A stretch of DNA of 64,000 nucleotides, taken from NCBI GenBank assembly GCA_963675925.2, contig CAXXIB010000004.1, positions 372,001 to 436,000 on the forward strand, in the 5' to 3' direction. The translations under genes and the position numbers were made by a program. Position 1 is the first letter of the stretch, and the number at the start of each line of letters is the position of its first letter. This DNA comes from CAXXOK01 sp963675925 (GTDB lineage Bacteria; Bacillota; Clostridia; Christensenellales; Aristaeellaceae). Positions 8,571 through 17,197 of this stretch are shown piece after piece. The notes beneath the pieces are model-generated. The model did not search any database. It had not been told where the DNA came from and worked only from the letters and a program-made list of their open reading frames with translations.

Positions 8571-8596
8571 GCATTCCAAATTTAAGGAGAATCTGG

Positions 8597-9661
8597 ATGA
8601 TCGATCTGAAAACCTATGGATACCAGGAAACCGAAACACCGTCCGATGGCATGCTGCCGGGGCGGGTGACCGAACTGCGCCGCGAACAATACACCGTGAT
8701 CACACCGCTTGGCGAGATTGCGGCACGGCTGCGCGGTAAATTCTACTACGACAATCAGCAGCGTACGGACTTCCCCTGCGTGGGGGATTATGTACTGCTG
8801 ACCCCCAACGAAAGCGGTATGTCGCAAATCGCCAAGCTGCTGCCAAGGCGCACCAAGTTCAGCCGGGCTGACCTATCCGGCCACGCGGCGGGTTATGCCA
8901 AAACGGTGCTGGAACAGGTGGTAGCGGCAAACTTTGACTATGTGTTCATCCTCTCATCGCTGAACCTTGATTTCAATGTAAGCCGTATACTGCGCTACCT
9001 GACCCAAACCGCCCAATCCGGCGCGCAGCCGGTGATTATCCTCACCAAGGCCGACCTGACCGGCGATGTGGAAACCCCCGTGGCGGAAGTCTTGGCCGCC
9101 GCGCCGGATGTTCCCGTACACGCCGTATCCAGTCACAGCGGCTTTGGGCTGGATGCTCTGTCGCAGTACCTTAAGCCCGGAAAGACCATCGTATTCCTGG
9201 GTATGTCGGGCGTGGGCAAGTCCTCGCTGCTCAACAAACTCATGGACAAAGAAGTCATGGAGGTCAAAGCCATCCGCGAGGACGATGCTCGCGGCCGCCA
9301 CACCACCACCCACCGCCAGCTGTTCATGCTGCCCTGCGGCGCGATGGTGATCGACACCCCCGGCATGCGCGAGCTTGGCCTGTTTGATGTGGATGAAGGC
9401 ATCACCACGGCCTTTCCCGATGTGGAAGCGCTGTTTAAGCGTTGCCGCTTTGCCGACTGCAAACACAAGACCGAACCCGACTGCGCCGTGCGCGCCGCGC
9501 TACAGGACGGCAGCCTGACGGAGGATCGCTGGGAAAGCTACCTTGCCCAGCAGCGTGAAAATGTCTACCACAACTCCAAGGCCGCCTACCTGGCCAGTCG
9601 CCGCACCCGGAGCAAATCCATCGCTAAAATGACTAAGCAGCTAGACACTGAGGAGTATTAA
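8597..9661 (+). CDS. rsgA: Ribosome small-subunit-dependent GTPase RsgA
   Basis: 354 residues. It is a circularly permuted GTPase that helps 30S subunit maturation in the cytoplasm. After an N-terminal OB-fold (residues 20-75) the permuted order is visible: LTKADL (G4) near 150, GMSGVGKSSLLN (Walker A, G1) near 205-216, and DTPGMRELGL (G3) near 252-261. It ends with the zinc knuckle C-x5-C-x-H-x5-C (CRFADCKHKTEPDC). The ATG at 8597 has AAGGAG upstream; the frame is open further back without a ribosome site. It is followed after 4 bases by a kinase-like gene. Confidence 0.95.
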   Translation: MIDLKTYGYQETETPSDGMLPGRVTELRREQYTVITPLGEIAARLRGKFYYDNQQRTDFPCVGDYVLLTPNESGMSQIAKLLPRRTKFSRADLSGHAAGYAKTVLEQVVAANFDYVFILSSLNLDFNVSRILRYLTQTAQSGAQPVIILTKADLTGDVETPVAEVLAAAPDVPVHAVSSHSGFGLDALSQYLKPGKTIVFLGMSGVGKSSLLNKLMDKEVMEVKAIREDDARGRHTTTHRQLFMLPCGAMVIDTPGMRELGLFDVDEGITTAFPDVEALFKRCRFADCKHKTEPDCAVRAALQDGSLTEDRWESYLAQQRENVYHNSKAAYLASRRTRSKSIAKMTKQLDTEEY

Positions 9662-9665
9662 AGCA

Positions 9666-10697
9666 TTGTCCAAGCAACACCCGTTTGATTCCCTGAAAAC
9701 AAGTCCGGTTCCGATGGATAAAGACGCGCTCCGCCAGGTCACCGGTAAACTGCTGGGCGTGCCGGTACTCCATATAGACTATGACGCAAAACCGCTTCAT
9801 GGCGGCACACTAGGCGACGTACAGCTGATTGAAGGCAACGCCCGCACCACAAGCGGGGAAACGCTTGCGTTCCGCCTTGTGCAGAAAACACAAAGGCAAT
9901 GGCTGCGTCCCGGCGATCCCCAGTCCTGGCGGAGAGAATATGACCTGTTCCAATCAGACTTCCATACCCTGTGGACAGACACCTTCAAAAGCCCCGCCAT
10001 CTATGGCGCGCAGAAAAGCGAAACGGAAACCCGCCTCTACATGGCGTATGCCGAGGGCACTTCCGGAGCCACGCTGACCCTTGACGACCTCGCCCTGGCA
10101 ACCCAGGCGCTTGGCCGCTTTCAGGCCCGCTGCCACGCGCAGGCAAGCACGTTGCAATCCATCCCCTGCCTGTCCGATGCCGGCGCTATGCGGCGCGACT
10201 TTGCCCAGTGGACGCCGGACACTGCGGAGTACAAGTATCTGCACTCCGCAGGCTGCGCGCTGCCCCCGCAGCTAAAGCATATGCTGCTGGACATACAGCA
10301 AAACGCCGATGCCGTATTCTCCGGCATGGCTCGCCTGCCGCAGGTACTATGCCACCGCGATTACTGGACAGAAAACATCTTTGTGGCAGGTGGCCGCGTC
10401 ATCGCCATTGATTGGGACTGCGCCGGGTGGGGAGTCCCCGGCGAAGACCTTGCCAGCCTGATCGCTGATGAAACGCCCGACGGGCAAATCGGTGCGTATG
10501 CCAAACGCCTGCTTCCGGCTTACTACAAAGGCATCGGGGAGAGTCTACGACTCCCCCCGATGGAAATGCTGCCGCTTCGCCAGATGATTTTGTTTAAGTT
10601 CGGGTACCGGTTATTGCAGCAGCTGATGTATGCGCCTTCACAAGCGCTGAAAGACAGCGCCGTCCAGAAGCTTGCGGAAATCAATGCCCTGCCGTAA
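9666..10697 (+). CDS. Aminoglycoside-phosphotransferase-family kinase
   Basis: 343 residues of the APH/choline-kinase fold. The catalytic loop is seen as CHRDYWTENIFV near residue 235-246 (Asp base, Asn metal ligand) and the DFG equivalent as AIDWDCAG near 255. Family members phosphorylate antibiotics, choline, homoserine or sugars; nothing here sets the substrate. The start is probably TTG at 9666, since GAGGAG lies 10 bases upstream and the gene follows rsgA by 4 bases; an internal ATG at 9714 has no clear site. It is likely co-transcribed with rsgA. Confidence 0.75.
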   Translation: MSKQHPFDSLKTSPVPMDKDALRQVTGKLLGVPVLHIDYDAKPLHGGTLGDVQLIEGNARTTSGETLAFRLVQKTQRQWLRPGDPQSWRREYDLFQSDFHTLWTDTFKSPAIYGAQKSETETRLYMAYAEGTSGATLTLDDLALATQALGRFQARCHAQASTLQSIPCLSDAGAMRRDFAQWTPDTAEYKYLHSAGCALPPQLKHMLLDIQQNADAVFSGMARLPQVLCHRDYWTENIFVAGGRVIAIDWDCAGWGVPGEDLASLIADETPDGQIGAYAKRLLPAYYKGIGESLRLPPMEMLPLRQMILFKFGYRLLQQLMYAPSQALKDSAVQKLAEINALP

Positions 10698-10701
10698 GGG
10701 C

Positions 10702-11877
10702 CTACGAACGCTCCGATGAATCCTTGGTGTCCCGGTTGATTTTCTCACTGGCAAGCACCATCACCACCAGCAGCGCCGCCAGTGCGTAGGGCAAAATGCC
10801 CAGTGTCAGCACGGCCGAGACCGCGCCAATCAGCGGCGGCATGAAGGTGCTGCCCACATAGGCGGTCGCCATCGAAAGCCCGATCACCGTCTGCGAAGCG
10901 GCTTTGCCAAAGCGCTGCGGTACCAGATAAATCATGCTGGGATAGATGGGCGCACAGCCAAGCCCGATTAAAATCAGCCCTACCATACTCACCACCGGTG
11001 GCAGCGGGAGCAGCAAGGTGGCAACCCCGCCTGCGATAACAACCAATCCTCCACGAATTAAATATTCGCTCTTGATCTTTTCTGAAAGCAGTCCATTGAT
11101 AAAGCGGCCCACGGTGATGCCGCCGTAGTACAGCGAGACCCAAAATGCCGCGTTTGCGGGCGTTATGCCCCGTTGCGTGGTCAGGTAGCTGGCCGCCCAC
11201 AGCCCAACGCCGATCTCCAGCGAACAATAACAAAAAAAAGTAAGCAGCGACACTTTGACCCCGCGAATTTTCAGAGCGTCACGGTTTTTCACATGCCCGC
11301 TACCCTGTGCCGCCTGCTCCGCTGCGGCCGTTTCCGGTACCGTCCATAAGCGTTTTGATGCCCACAGCCCTGCAACCAGCGCTGCCTGCACAATGCCGAT
11401 GGTAACATAGCCAGTGCGCCAGCTGCCGCCGCCGCTTAAGAACGCGGCGATGACCAGCGGGCCGCCCGTCGCTCCTACGCCCCAAAAGCAGTGCAGCCAG
11501 TTCATATGCCGGGGCTTGTAGTGGATGGCGACAAAGTTGTTCAGTGCCGCATCCACCGCCCCTGCGCCCAGGCCCAGCGGCACGGCAAAGAGCAGCAGCA
11601 TCCACACCGCTGTCGCGCTTGCAAAGCCCAGCAACGCAACGGCTGTCAGCATAACGCTGTAGGTGACCACGCGCCACGTACCCATGCTGCGAATAACGCG
11701 CGCAGACATGAGGCTGGACAGAATCGTACCCCCGGAAATCACCATCGCAATCAGCCCGGCCAGTGTGATGGGTGCGCCGATATCGGTATACATCACCGTC
11801 CATGCGGTGCCGAGCATGGAATCCGGCAACCCCAGGCTGATGAACGCCAGGTAGATGATCAATAACAATGCCGTCAT
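10702..11877 (-). CDS. Major facilitator superfamily transporter
   Basis: 391 residues with twelve predicted membrane helices. The N-terminal half has LGLPDSMLGTAW and a loop-2-like SARVIRSMGTWRV, as in sugar/fucose-permease-like MFS carriers. It most likely moves a small polar solute by proton symport or exports one. GATGAGGTG precedes the ATG. It is the third gene of a minus-strand cluster that starts with the acyltransferase at 14555; the gap of about 85 bases holds a weak ATACAC/GTGTAT hairpin. Confidence 0.8.
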   Translation of the reverse strand: MTALLLIIYLAFISLGLPDSMLGTAWTVMYTDIGAPITLAGLIAMVISGGTILSSLMSARVIRSMGTWRVVTYSVMLTAVALLGFASATAVWMLLLFAVPLGLGAGAVDAALNNFVAIHYKPRHMNWLHCFWGVGATGGPLVIAAFLSGGGSWRTGYVTIGIVQAALVAGLWASKRLWTVPETAAAEQAAQGSGHVKNRDALKIRGVKVSLLTFFCYCSLEIGVGLWAASYLTTQRGITPANAAFWVSLYYGGITVGRFINGLLSEKIKSEYLIRGGLVVIAGGVATLLLPLPPVVSMVGLILIGLGCAPIYPSMIYLVPQRFGKAASQTVIGLSMATAYVGSTFMPPLIGAVSAVLTLGILPYALAALLVVMVLASEKINRDTKDSSERS

Positions 11878-11961
11878 AGCTTCACCTCATCACAGGAGCG
11901 CGTCATTTTAGTCAATACACCGGGAGGATTTCTGTCTGCCAGTGTATCGTTTGGCGCTTAC

Positions 11962-13359
11962 TTATTTCGTAGCCTTTTTCTTCTTGCCCAGCATGAGCAG
12001 TAGCATCAGGATAAAGTATACAACCAGCAGGCCGATGGTCAGCCAGGTCATTTGGGTGGAGTTGGGCGCGATGGCAACCAGCAGCAGCATCGGTGCGCCC
12101 AGCAAAATGGCAAAGCCCGATCCCACCAGCATATTGGTGGATGCGCGGGACTGAAACAGCGGGTCCACTTCGCGTAGCAGCAGCACGCCGGAGGAAATGG
12201 TGCCCGTCATCATTCCGTACATGGACAGAAGTCCCGCATAATAGTAATCCGGATACAAGCGTTTGCAGATAAATTTCAGGTAGAAGAACGTTACCGCCGC
12301 GCCAAACACTGCCATAAGCACAAAGGGGAGCCATAGCGCTTCCAGCTGTTGAATGTCGATGGAGGCAATGCCGGTCACAATCATCAAGTCAAAGAAAAAT
12401 CCCGAAATGCGGCTGAGCAGATAATTGTTCTGGTACTGATGGGTCATCCACTTGCTTTTGCGAAGCACGAACATGATTGAGCGGAACAGCATCGCGATCA
12501 ACGCGCCGATGAGGAAGTTAAAGCCCCACAGCAGCTGCGTGATGGTGTGGGCCGTCCCTTCGCCAAGCGAGGACGACAGCGATGTCAGCCCCACAATGAC
12601 CCCGTAGGTGATCAGGTACACCGTCAGCACCAGCGCCATCTGGATGGTCAGCTTGTCCACCGCCTGCGAGATGGGAATCTCGTTGGGGTCCTGGAACACG
12701 CCTACGCCGCCTTCGCGCATCATTTCTTCATCGTCGGTCTGCTTCACGCGCTTGATTTTCCCCTTGCGCTGCAAATAGTTCAGGTAAATCACACCAATGA
12801 CGCAAGCGCTGATAAACCCAGCCGCTGCCAGCGAAACCGCAAACGAATGTCCGCCCAGGAAGCCCAGGCCTTCGTATGTTGTGCCAATGTTGTTGGCTTG
12901 CCCCGGTCCCTGCCCGTAGCCCATCGGCAGCAGGATGCCCGCAGCCTTGAACATGTCCGGCATGATGGTATAGGAAAGGCCGACTGAAATAGTAAGCCCC
13001 AGCAAAGCCTGCAATACATAAGTACTGGCAATCAGCGCACCGGACTTCATGCCGACACGCCCGACCCCGTCCTGCAGTTTCTCTTTGCGAATGGTACGGA
13101 TGGATAGTGCAATAAAGCCAATGGCAAGCCCGTGATAGGTAAGCATTTCTAACAGTGCAACATCAATTTGAATCCAGCCGGTCAGCCGCAGCCCCAGCAG
13201 CAGAAAGCCGCCGAGTACCGCCGTCGGCAGTAATAGTTTTTGAATCACGGGTAGTTTTCTGCGCAGGATGTTGGAAATCAATAAAATGGCAGAAATGATG
13301 CCAAGTTGCAGGATCAGGTTCCAAAGCTGGGTATTGGATGCTGAAAATTCCATGATCAT
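11962..13359 (-). CDS. Sodium/glutamate symporter-like (GltS/ESS family) protein
   Basis: 465 residues with 10-12 hydrophobic segments and two glycine-rich re-entrant-like stretches (PMGYGQGPGQANNIG near residue 144-158 and GMMTGTISSGVLLLREVDP near 388-406), the layout of the ESS glutamate:Na+ symporters. A charged cytoplasmic loop near residues 192-220 divides the halves. Transport of glutamate or a related dicarboxylate is inferred from the family only; the glycine motifs are divergent. Its ATG overlaps the stop of the acyltransferase gene (ATGA), so the two are translationally coupled. Confidence 0.65.
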   Translation of the reverse strand: MIMEFSASNTQLWNLILQLGIISAILLISNILRRKLPVIQKLLLPTAVLGGFLLLGLRLTGWIQIDVALLEMLTYHGLAIGFIALSIRTIRKEKLQDGVGRVGMKSGALIASTYVLQALLGLTISVGLSYTIMPDMFKAAGILLPMGYGQGPGQANNIGTTYEGLGFLGGHSFAVSLAAAGFISACVIGVIYLNYLQRKGKIKRVKQTDDEEMMREGGVGVFQDPNEIPISQAVDKLTIQMALVLTVYLITYGVIVGLTSLSSSLGEGTAHTITQLLWGFNFLIGALIAMLFRSIMFVLRKSKWMTHQYQNNYLLSRISGFFFDLMIVTGIASIDIQQLEALWLPFVLMAVFGAAVTFFYLKFICKRLYPDYYYAGLLSMYGMMTGTISSGVLLLREVDPLFQSRASTNMLVGSGFAILLGAPMLLLVAIAPNSTQMTWLTIGLLVVYFILMLLLMLGKKKKATK

Positions 13360-14555
13360 GGTTGTGCGGCGATGGTTTCATCGTCGCACGCTCCTTTCGC
13401 GTTATTCTTACAATACAGGTAAATACGACGATATTTCAGCGCCGAGTACCCGCTTTGACTGCGAATTTCGTAGTACCCGTTGCTGGTGGTTTCGAATACG
13501 AGAGTATTGATGTCGATAATCGCCAGGTCGGATATCTCGTCCAGCGGAAACTGTGACGACCCAAACGTCAGCGCAGACCGGGTGATGGATACCGTGCCGG
13601 ATTCCAGCAGCTCGTCCTTTTCGCAGGGGGTAATCCGAAACAGCGACAAGCCTTCATCCCGGGTGATTATCCCGTCGCCTGCGCGGCAGACAAGGGCCTC
13701 GGTTTGCTCCTGTTGCCACCGGTCCCAATCCGTCACGGTGGAGTACGGGATTTCTACGCTGTTTTCGCTTTCCAGCATCCCGGTTTGGGTGTAGCGCATA
13801 TCCAGCCCGCAGGGGCAGAAAAAGCGGTCCCCCTGGCTTTGGATTGTGCTCGTCTGCCCGCAGTGGGGGCAGAGGTAGAGCGCGGTCTCGATGCTTTCGG
13901 CTAAGTTCTTGCCGGTATAGGTTGCAGACGTAAGCTTTTGGCGCTCATAAGCATCCTCGTGCAGGTCACGGCAGATCAGGGCGTGAACTTCCTCGGTTGT
14001 CATGGCTTGCAGCTGCTCTTTCGTATAGCGACCCACCTCATATCCGCGCACCGGCCCGCGCCGCCCCTTTCTGGCCCAGCGCGGGTGCTTGAAATATCCG
14101 CCTTCAATGCGGTAGGTAATCAGCTGGCACTTCGCCATGCGCACCAGCGTTGCCGAGGCCTGGGTAATCTCCCCGGTCAGTCCGTTGTAACTGCGGTTGC
14201 CTTCCGGAAACAGACTGACACACCTTCCGGCTTTAATGGTATTGAGTATTTCGCGCACAGTGCGGATTTCGGTTTTACCCTTCATGCGGACAATCGGTGC
14301 AAAAAACAGTTTGATCAAAACCGTGATAATGCCTTTACGAAACACATGCTCGCTGGCAACAACGCGCATCGCCTGTCTGTAGCTTAGGCCCAAAAGGCCC
14401 AAATCAATATCCAGTGTGTGGTTGCCCATGATGATAGCCGGGCCTTCGATTTTCTTCTCATGCTTGTATCGGTAGCCGATCAGCAGCCAGACGAACGGAC
14501 GAACCAATGTAAAAAATATCGTCCACGCCACCTGTTGCCCGTAGTGTTTTTTCAT
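13356..14555 (-). CDS. PlsC-type 1-acylglycerol-3-phosphate acyltransferase with zinc-ribbon extension
   Basis: 399 residues. The N-terminal 200 form an acyltransferase domain with the HX4D motif NHTLDID (residues 45-51) and FPEGNRS (116-122), the catalytic and glycerol-phosphate-binding blocks of PlsC enzymes. The C-terminal half is not part of normal PlsC: a CPHCG...CPCG zinc ribbon near 230-250 and a beta-rich, PH-like region to the end. The domain should acylate lysophosphatidate or a related lipid at the membrane. It leads the operon with the symporter and MFS genes. Confidence 0.8.
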   Translation of the reverse strand: MKKHYGQQVAWTIFFTLVRPFVWLLIGYRYKHEKKIEGPAIIMGNHTLDIDLGLLGLSYRQAMRVVASEHVFRKGIITVLIKLFFAPIVRMKGKTEIRTVREILNTIKAGRCVSLFPEGNRSYNGLTGEITQASATLVRMAKCQLITYRIEGGYFKHPRWARKGRRGPVRGYEVGRYTKEQLQAMTTEEVHALICRDLHEDAYERQKLTSATYTGKNLAESIETALYLCPHCGQTSTIQSQGDRFFCPCGLDMRYTQTGMLESENSVEIPYSTVTDWDRWQQEQTEALVCRAGDGIITRDEGLSLFRITPCEKDELLESGTVSITRSALTFGSSQFPLDEISDLAIIDINTLVFETTSNGYYEIRSQSGYSALKYRRIYLYCKNNAKGACDDETIAAQP

Positions 14556-14728
14556 GCGTGTCCTCCCCGGTGGGATGCGTTCCCATACCCACTATTTATA
14601 CCTTATTTTACATGTCGACGCAAGCCGAAGATACGCTTTAGCACACGCCCCGAAAATTGACGAACGGCATAGAATATGTTACAAAAGAAGTACAAAAGGC
14701 TTGCAAAGCCATAGGAGTTTTTTTTTCG

Positions 14729-15799
14729 ATGTTTTACCGAAGCCTATTACCCCTGACCCAAAAACTGCACCTGACAAAAGAAGAAGTCGATAAGCTGGAG
14801 CCTATTGTGGAAAAATATCCCATGCAGATTCCGGCGTATTACCTGAACCTGATCGACCCCGACGACCCCAACGATCCCATTCGAAAAATGGCTGTTCCCG
14901 CCTATTTTGAGGACAATAAAGCCGGCAGCGAAGACACCAGCGGCGAGCTGGGTAATACCGTGTTGCCCGGACTGCAGCACAAGTACCGGCAGACCGTGCT
15001 GATTCTTTCTACCAGCAAGTGCGCCATGTACTGCCGCCACTGCTTTCGTAAACGCCTGGTCGGCGGCTCGCAGGATGATGAGATCGCCGAAAACTTCGAT
15101 GCCATTATCGAGTATATCAAACAACACACGGAAATCAGCAATGTGCTGATCTCCGGCGGTGATTCTCTTCTTATCTCCAATACCATGATACGGCGCTGGC
15201 TTGCCGCGCTGACAAAAATACCGCACCTGGATTTTATTCGTTTTGGCACGCGTATTCCGGTCACCTTTCCACGCCGTATTTATGAAAATCCGGAGATGCT
15301 TTCCATTTTTAAAGAGTTTGCAACAAAAAAGCAAATTGCGATCGTCACCCAGTTCAATCACCCGCGTGAGATCACCAAGCAATCGAAAAAAGCCATTCGC
15401 CTGCTGCGGGAGGCGGGCGCGATTGTGAAAAACCAAACCGTACTCCTGCGCGGCGTGAACGACGATGCCCAAACCCTGGCCACGCTCCTGCGGCAGCTGA
15501 CAGCTATCGGCTGCCTGCCCTACTATGTGTTCCAGTGCCGCCCGGTTAAAGGGGTGAAAGGCGGGTTTCAGGTTCCGCTGCGCGAAGGATACCAGATTGT
15601 GGAAGCCGCCAAAGCCATGCAGAACGGCTTTGGCAAACACCTGCGCTATTGTCTGTCGCACCCCACCGGGAAGATTGAACTGCTGGGGATGACAGAAAGT
15701 GGCGATATGATCACCAAATATCACGAGGCCAAAAATGAAGCAGATTACGGCAAAATCGTCATCCGCCATACTGATCCGGAGCAGTGCTGGTACGACTAA
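14729..15799 (+). CDS. KamA-family radical SAM aminomutase-like protein
   Basis: 356 residues. The radical-SAM cluster motif is CAMYCRHC near residue 98-105, followed by FRKRLVG, as in lysine 2,3-aminomutase; LISGGDSLL and FGTRIPVTFP match the KamA SAM and PLP-site regions. The family moves the alpha-amino group of lysine or glutamate to the beta carbon using SAM and PLP. It is shorter than KamA (about 416), and the actual substrate is uncertain. The start ATG at 14729 has AGGAG at 14713-14717; the frame is also open to a TTG at 14657. It is monocistronic with its own terminator. Confidence 0.8.
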   Translation: MFYRSLLPLTQKLHLTKEEVDKLEPIVEKYPMQIPAYYLNLIDPDDPNDPIRKMAVPAYFEDNKAGSEDTSGELGNTVLPGLQHKYRQTVLILSTSKCAMYCRHCFRKRLVGGSQDDEIAENFDAIIEYIKQHTEISNVLISGGDSLLISNTMIRRWLAALTKIPHLDFIRFGTRIPVTFPRRIYENPEMLSIFKEFATKKQIAIVTQFNHPREITKQSKKAIRLLREAGAIVKNQTVLLRGVNDDAQTLATLLRQLTAIGCLPYYVFQCRPVKGVKGGFQVPLREGYQIVEAAKAMQNGFGKHLRYCLSHPTGKIELLGMTESGDMITKYHEAKNEADYGKIVIRHTDPEQCWYD

Positions 15800-15845
15800 G
15801 TCATGCACCATAAAGGGCAGTTGCTCCGATACCTCCTGCCATAAT

Positions 15846-15873
15846 AAAAAGCCGCGTAGTACGCGGCTTTTTT
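15846..15873 (+). terminator. Terminator after the KamA-like gene
   Basis: AAAAAGCCGCGTAGTACGCGGCTTTTTT: a perfect GCCGCGT/ACGCGGC hairpin with a T run. The A run on the other side lets it serve the convergent gene too. Confidence 0.9.
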
Positions 15874-15903
15874 GTGGCGCAAGAATAGCGATACTTCACT
15901 ATC

Positions 15904-16647
15904 CTACGCCGTCAGCCAGTATTCCGATCCGCTTTTCGTGCGGGCCATGAAGCCATAGGCAATCAGATAGCGGCGGATGGTGACAAAGTCGTCAAAAATA
16001 GGCTTGATAATGGCATTGACTTCGGCTTCGGTGTACTGTTTCCCCGGCGCAAACTGCGCAGCGATCCGGGTGAGGATAACCAGCTTTTTCTTTTCCTTGG
16101 CCGGAAAGGCTTTCAGCACCGGTGGATCAAGGCTTGCAAACGCGTTCTTTAAAATGCGCTCACGTTCCGGCTCGGTAATGACGTAGCGGTCATCCAAATA
16201 AACTGCTTGATTATGAATGGGCATGAGTGTTTCCTTTCCTTCGGTGGCAAAAACCAGTTCGTAGGTTGCCAGGTAGTGTTTGGCCTGCTTGGCTTTCTCC
16301 CGGAAGTTAAAGCGTTGGCGCCGCACGGTCGCCGGGCTGATTTGCAGCGCTGCGGCGATCTCCCGGTCACTGTCCCCCGCCGCAATGCGCATCAGCAAGT
16401 CTTTTTGGTTCTCGGTGAGGGAGTTGTACTTGGTGTCTGCCTGAATAAGCACGGCAGCGCTGCCGCCATGTTCGTTTTGCACATGCAGGCGCGCGGCATG
16501 CTCCGGCGTATAGAACTTGTCTTCCACCGGGTACACCTGTCCGTCATCGTATCCCGCGCCGCAGGCATTACACACATACGCACCGCTTTGTTCATCACAC
16601 GCGTAGCCTTGTTTCAGCTCCGCCAGTGTCAGTTTCCCAAAATCCAT
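15904..16647 (-). CDS. LuxR-type HTH protein with C-terminal DUF2087
   Basis: 247 residues. The N-terminal 60 contain a zinc-binding-like CNACG. Residues 75-125 (LTENQKDLLMRIAAGDSDREIAAALQISPATVRRQRF) are a LuxR/GerE-type helix-turn-helix, and the last 100 (LDDRYVITEPERERILKNAF ... YTEAEVNAII ... VTIRRYLIAYGFMART) are DUF2087, usually joined to transcription factors. Thus a probable DNA-binding regulator. I chose ATG 16647 rather than 16677 because the promoter at 16680-16708 would start transcription near 16673, inside the longer frame, and GAGG lies properly before 16647. Confidence 0.8.
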   Translation of the reverse strand: MDFGKLTLAELKQGYACDEQSGAYVCNACGAGYDDGQVYPVEDKFYTPEHAARLHVQNEHGGSAAVLIQADTKYNSLTENQKDLLMRIAAGDSDREIAAALQISPATVRRQRFNFREKAKQAKHYLATYELVFATEGKETLMPIHNQAVYLDDRYVITEPERERILKNAFASLDPPVLKAFPAKEKKKLVILTRIAAQFAPGKQYTEAEVNAIIKPIFDDFVTIRRYLIAYGFMARTKSGSEYWLTA

Positions 16648-16679
16648 TACCAAGTCACCGTCCTCATCATCATGCACTT

Positions 16680-16708
16680 ATTATACATATGTTTACGATA
16701 TTCGTCAA
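16680..16708 (-). promoter_or_regulatory. Promoter of the DUF2087 regulator gene
   Basis: Read leftward: -35 TTGACG (16703-16708), 17-base spacer, -10 TATAAT (16680-16685). It is nearly consensus, and it decides the start codon of the gene. Confidence 0.8.
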
Positions 16709-16813
16709 CACTTTTTCATATCGTTACAAAAACAACTCCCTGTTTCAGGAGCTATCATTGCAATTTTTGGGTCTGTCCAGCAATCCCAGCTGTTCAAACT
16801 GCCCTGGGTATAC

Positions 16814-16868
16814 AAAAACGGCAAACCCTCGTCTTACGTGAATTCGCAAGTAAGGTGTTTGCCGTTTA
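16814..16868 (-). terminator. Terminator of the rplU-prp-rpmA operon
   Basis: On the minus strand an outer stem AAACGGCAAAC / GTTTGCCGTTT encloses an inner CTTAC/GTAAG hairpin and ends in TTTTTG. It lies about 40 bases after rpmA, so obgE is not part of this operon as it is in many Firmicutes. Confidence 0.8.
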
Positions 16869-16909
16869 AAGCTGACTATGTCGCTTGGGTATTCCGGGTA
16901 ATTTCGGGG

Positions 16910-17197
16910 TTAGGCGTTCTCCACAGGATATACGCTAACCTGCTTTTTGCTGCGGCCCAGACGCTCGAACCGCACAATGCCGTCCTTGAGCGCAAAGAGG
17001 GTATCGTCGCTGCCGATGCCTACGTTCGTACCCGGATGGATTTTGGTGCCGCGCTGGCGCACCAGAATGTTACCCGCGAGGGAAAACTGCCCGTCGGCAC
17101 GCTTGGGGCCGAGGCGTTTGCTTTCGGAATCGCGGCCGTTCTTGGTGGAACCCATTCCCTTTTTATGTGCGAAAAACTGTAATTGAAGCTTCATCAT
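16910..17197 (-). CDS. rpmA: Ribosomal protein bL27
   Basis: 95 residues, a component of the 50S peptidyl-transferase centre. The N-terminus MMKLQLQFFAHKKG is the Firmicutes form with a nine-residue extension that is cut between F and A by Prp, exposing the functional AHKKG tail. GSTKNGRDSESKRLG is the classic L27 block. The ATG overlaps the prp stop, and the gene order rplU-prp-rpmA is the standard one. Confidence 0.97.
   Translation of the reverse strand: MMKLQLQFFAHKKGMGSTKNGRDSESKRLGPKRADGQFSLAGNILVRQRGTKIHPGTNVGIGSDDTLFALKDGIVRFERLGRSKKQVSVYPVENA

Larger units (their letters stand above)
8335..8575 (+). ncRNA. Structured leader or small RNA before rsgA
   Basis: From the promoter at 8298 to the T run at 8565-8570 there is no long gene, but there are several structures: a short stem GCGCG-TTTA-CGCGC near 8432-8445, a perfect 8-bp hairpin GAGTACGA-AGTA-TCGTACTC near 8495-8514, and an intrinsic terminator CCCGC...GCGGGTTTTTT (about 8526-8570) with an inner AGCAGC/GCTGCT stem. 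A tiny open frame (8375-8407) lies inside. This layout is either a terminated small RNA or a transcription attenuator for rsgA. It does not match a riboswitch class that I can name. Confidence 0.45.

Noticed and set aside
8526..8575. T-box riboswitch before rsgA
   Set aside because: TACCGCGGG resembles the end of a T-box motif, but the GGTGGNACCGCG box, the antiterminator and the stem I elements are missing and rsgA is not a T-box gene.
14747..15811. 354-residue minus-strand open frame
   Set aside because: Shadow of the KamA-like gene, whose CxxxCxxC motif and terminator are clear.
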